A stretch of 64,000 bases of DNA, from contig JAQGDQ010000046.1 of the NCBI GenBank assembly GCA_030141605.1, positions 558,001 to 622,000 on the forward strand, given 5' to 3'. Of the stretch, positions 63,121 through 64,000 are shown piece by piece. The position numbers were made by a program, and so were the translations under genes. The notes below the pieces were generated by a model. The model was not told where the DNA came from, searched no databases, and saw only the letters and a program-made list of their open reading frames with translations. Position 1 is the stretch's first letter; every line of letters starts with the position of its first letter. The stretch comes from Tubiluchus corallicola (lineage: Eukaryota > Priapulida > Priapulimorpha > Priapulimorphida > Tubiluchidae).

Positions 63121-64000
63121 ACAAACACTGGGATTCAGTTTAGTACACTCCTGTACCGTTAGTCACTTAGTCATCAATCAAGGTTGTCCCTACACTGCTG
63201 TATTGTTATCAGAGATGTTGTCATGAAAAAATGTTCACTGTTCAGCCAAAACATTAATCCGGAGGTTAGTTGCTAGAGCCCGTGAAATTATAGACTCGCA
63301 CGGTTTTCATTTTCGATTACTGTCACATGCCAAAAATGTCTATATAGTGTTGCAGTAATTTTTGAAATGAATTGTGAGACTGCTCTACACAGGATTAATA
63401 TACTATATTACTATACTGAGGATTAATTGTTATGTTCACTACATTACTATACAAAAGTTGAGTGTCCTCGTGTCTCAAAAAATATTATTCCAGCAGCTAA
63501 AATCGACAGATAAAACAAGGTTGAAGCTAATGTGAACTGAGTCTAAAAGCTTTTTACACCTACTGAGCTGCAGACAGGTGCTATGCACGTATTTTGGCTG
63601 ACATAAGCTGCTCGCCGAACCACTTTAGAAAAAATATAGCTTAAATTTGGCTGTATGCATTGCCTACAATTGAAAAGGGCTAGGAAATCAGAATATGTAA
63701 TCAAACTAAAGTGTAAAAACAAACTACAATCACTGAAATTATAAGCAACACAAGAAATAAAATCAATTACATACAGAAGTAAAACATGTAGAAGCAGGCA
63801 AGAATACAAACAACAGGGATCGGAAAGCTTCATAGGAACAGCGTAGTCTCAATGTGACAGTAGATTCGATGCAGATGAAGCATCTCTTTTATCACTGGCA
63901 GAACAGTGATATAATGGGTTGTTTCCCTGCCTGCTTATTATATTGTCAAAATATATTATATTGAACACTAGAACATACAATTTAAAGCAAATTACAGTAA

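Noticed and set aside
1-64000. CRISPR arrays, bacterial operons, rRNA or tRNA genes.
   Set aside because: None seen; the sequence is an intron-rich animal locus.

Overview
The window is animal genomic DNA, AT-rich and intron-rich. Almost everything that can be supported as a gene belongs to one very large minus-strand gene for a polycystin-1-family protein (the REJ / GAIN-GPS / PLAT class of multi-pass membrane receptors). WSC, EGF, PKD, REJ, GPS and PLAT modules together, introns of 0.1-5 kb and a mixed load of CR1/L2-like LINEs, hAT-like and pogo/Tigger-like elements and a solo LTR indicate an invertebrate metazoan. An early-branching animal such as a sponge or cnidarian is plausible, but the phylum is not shown by the sequence.

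Reading right to left, I traced 34 coding exons from a signal-peptide ATG at about 50587 to an exon at 261-381 that enters a PLAT domain, where the window ends. Every junction has AC...CT on the plus strand (GT-AG on the minus strand), and the reading phase carries through all joins without a stop, giving about 2,140 residues. The order is: signal peptide; short polar linker; EGF; WSC; divergent WSC; WSC; EGF; WSC; EGF; PKD; a REJ region; the GAIN domain, apparently interrupted by a 32-cysteine module and a complete extracellular PLAT domain; the GPS; the first transmembrane helix; and the start of a second, cytosolic PLAT domain. The remaining channel-like membrane domain should lie beyond position 1. 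A further 5' exon near 53139-53172 carries its own ATG.

The introns hold most of the repeats: a pogo-like MITE (4568-5063), LINE fragments (24885-25935 and 35830-37990), a 1,078-bp solo LTR with a perfect 5-bp target duplication (41457-42534), a 264-bp palindrome (49265-49528) and a degenerate hAT-like element with an 8-bp duplication (51727-52758).

The region from 53.2 to 64 kb shows no intact gene. It contains a frameshifted THAP-domain relic (54937-55067), a TIR element (55883-56492), a dead minus-strand CR1/L2-like LINE (57590-60740) and an 899-bp TIR element with 5-bp duplications and subterminal hairpins (61800-62698). The main novelty is the receptor architecture: two PLAT domains on opposite sides of the membrane, with the first placed beside a new cysteine-rich module inside the GAIN region.
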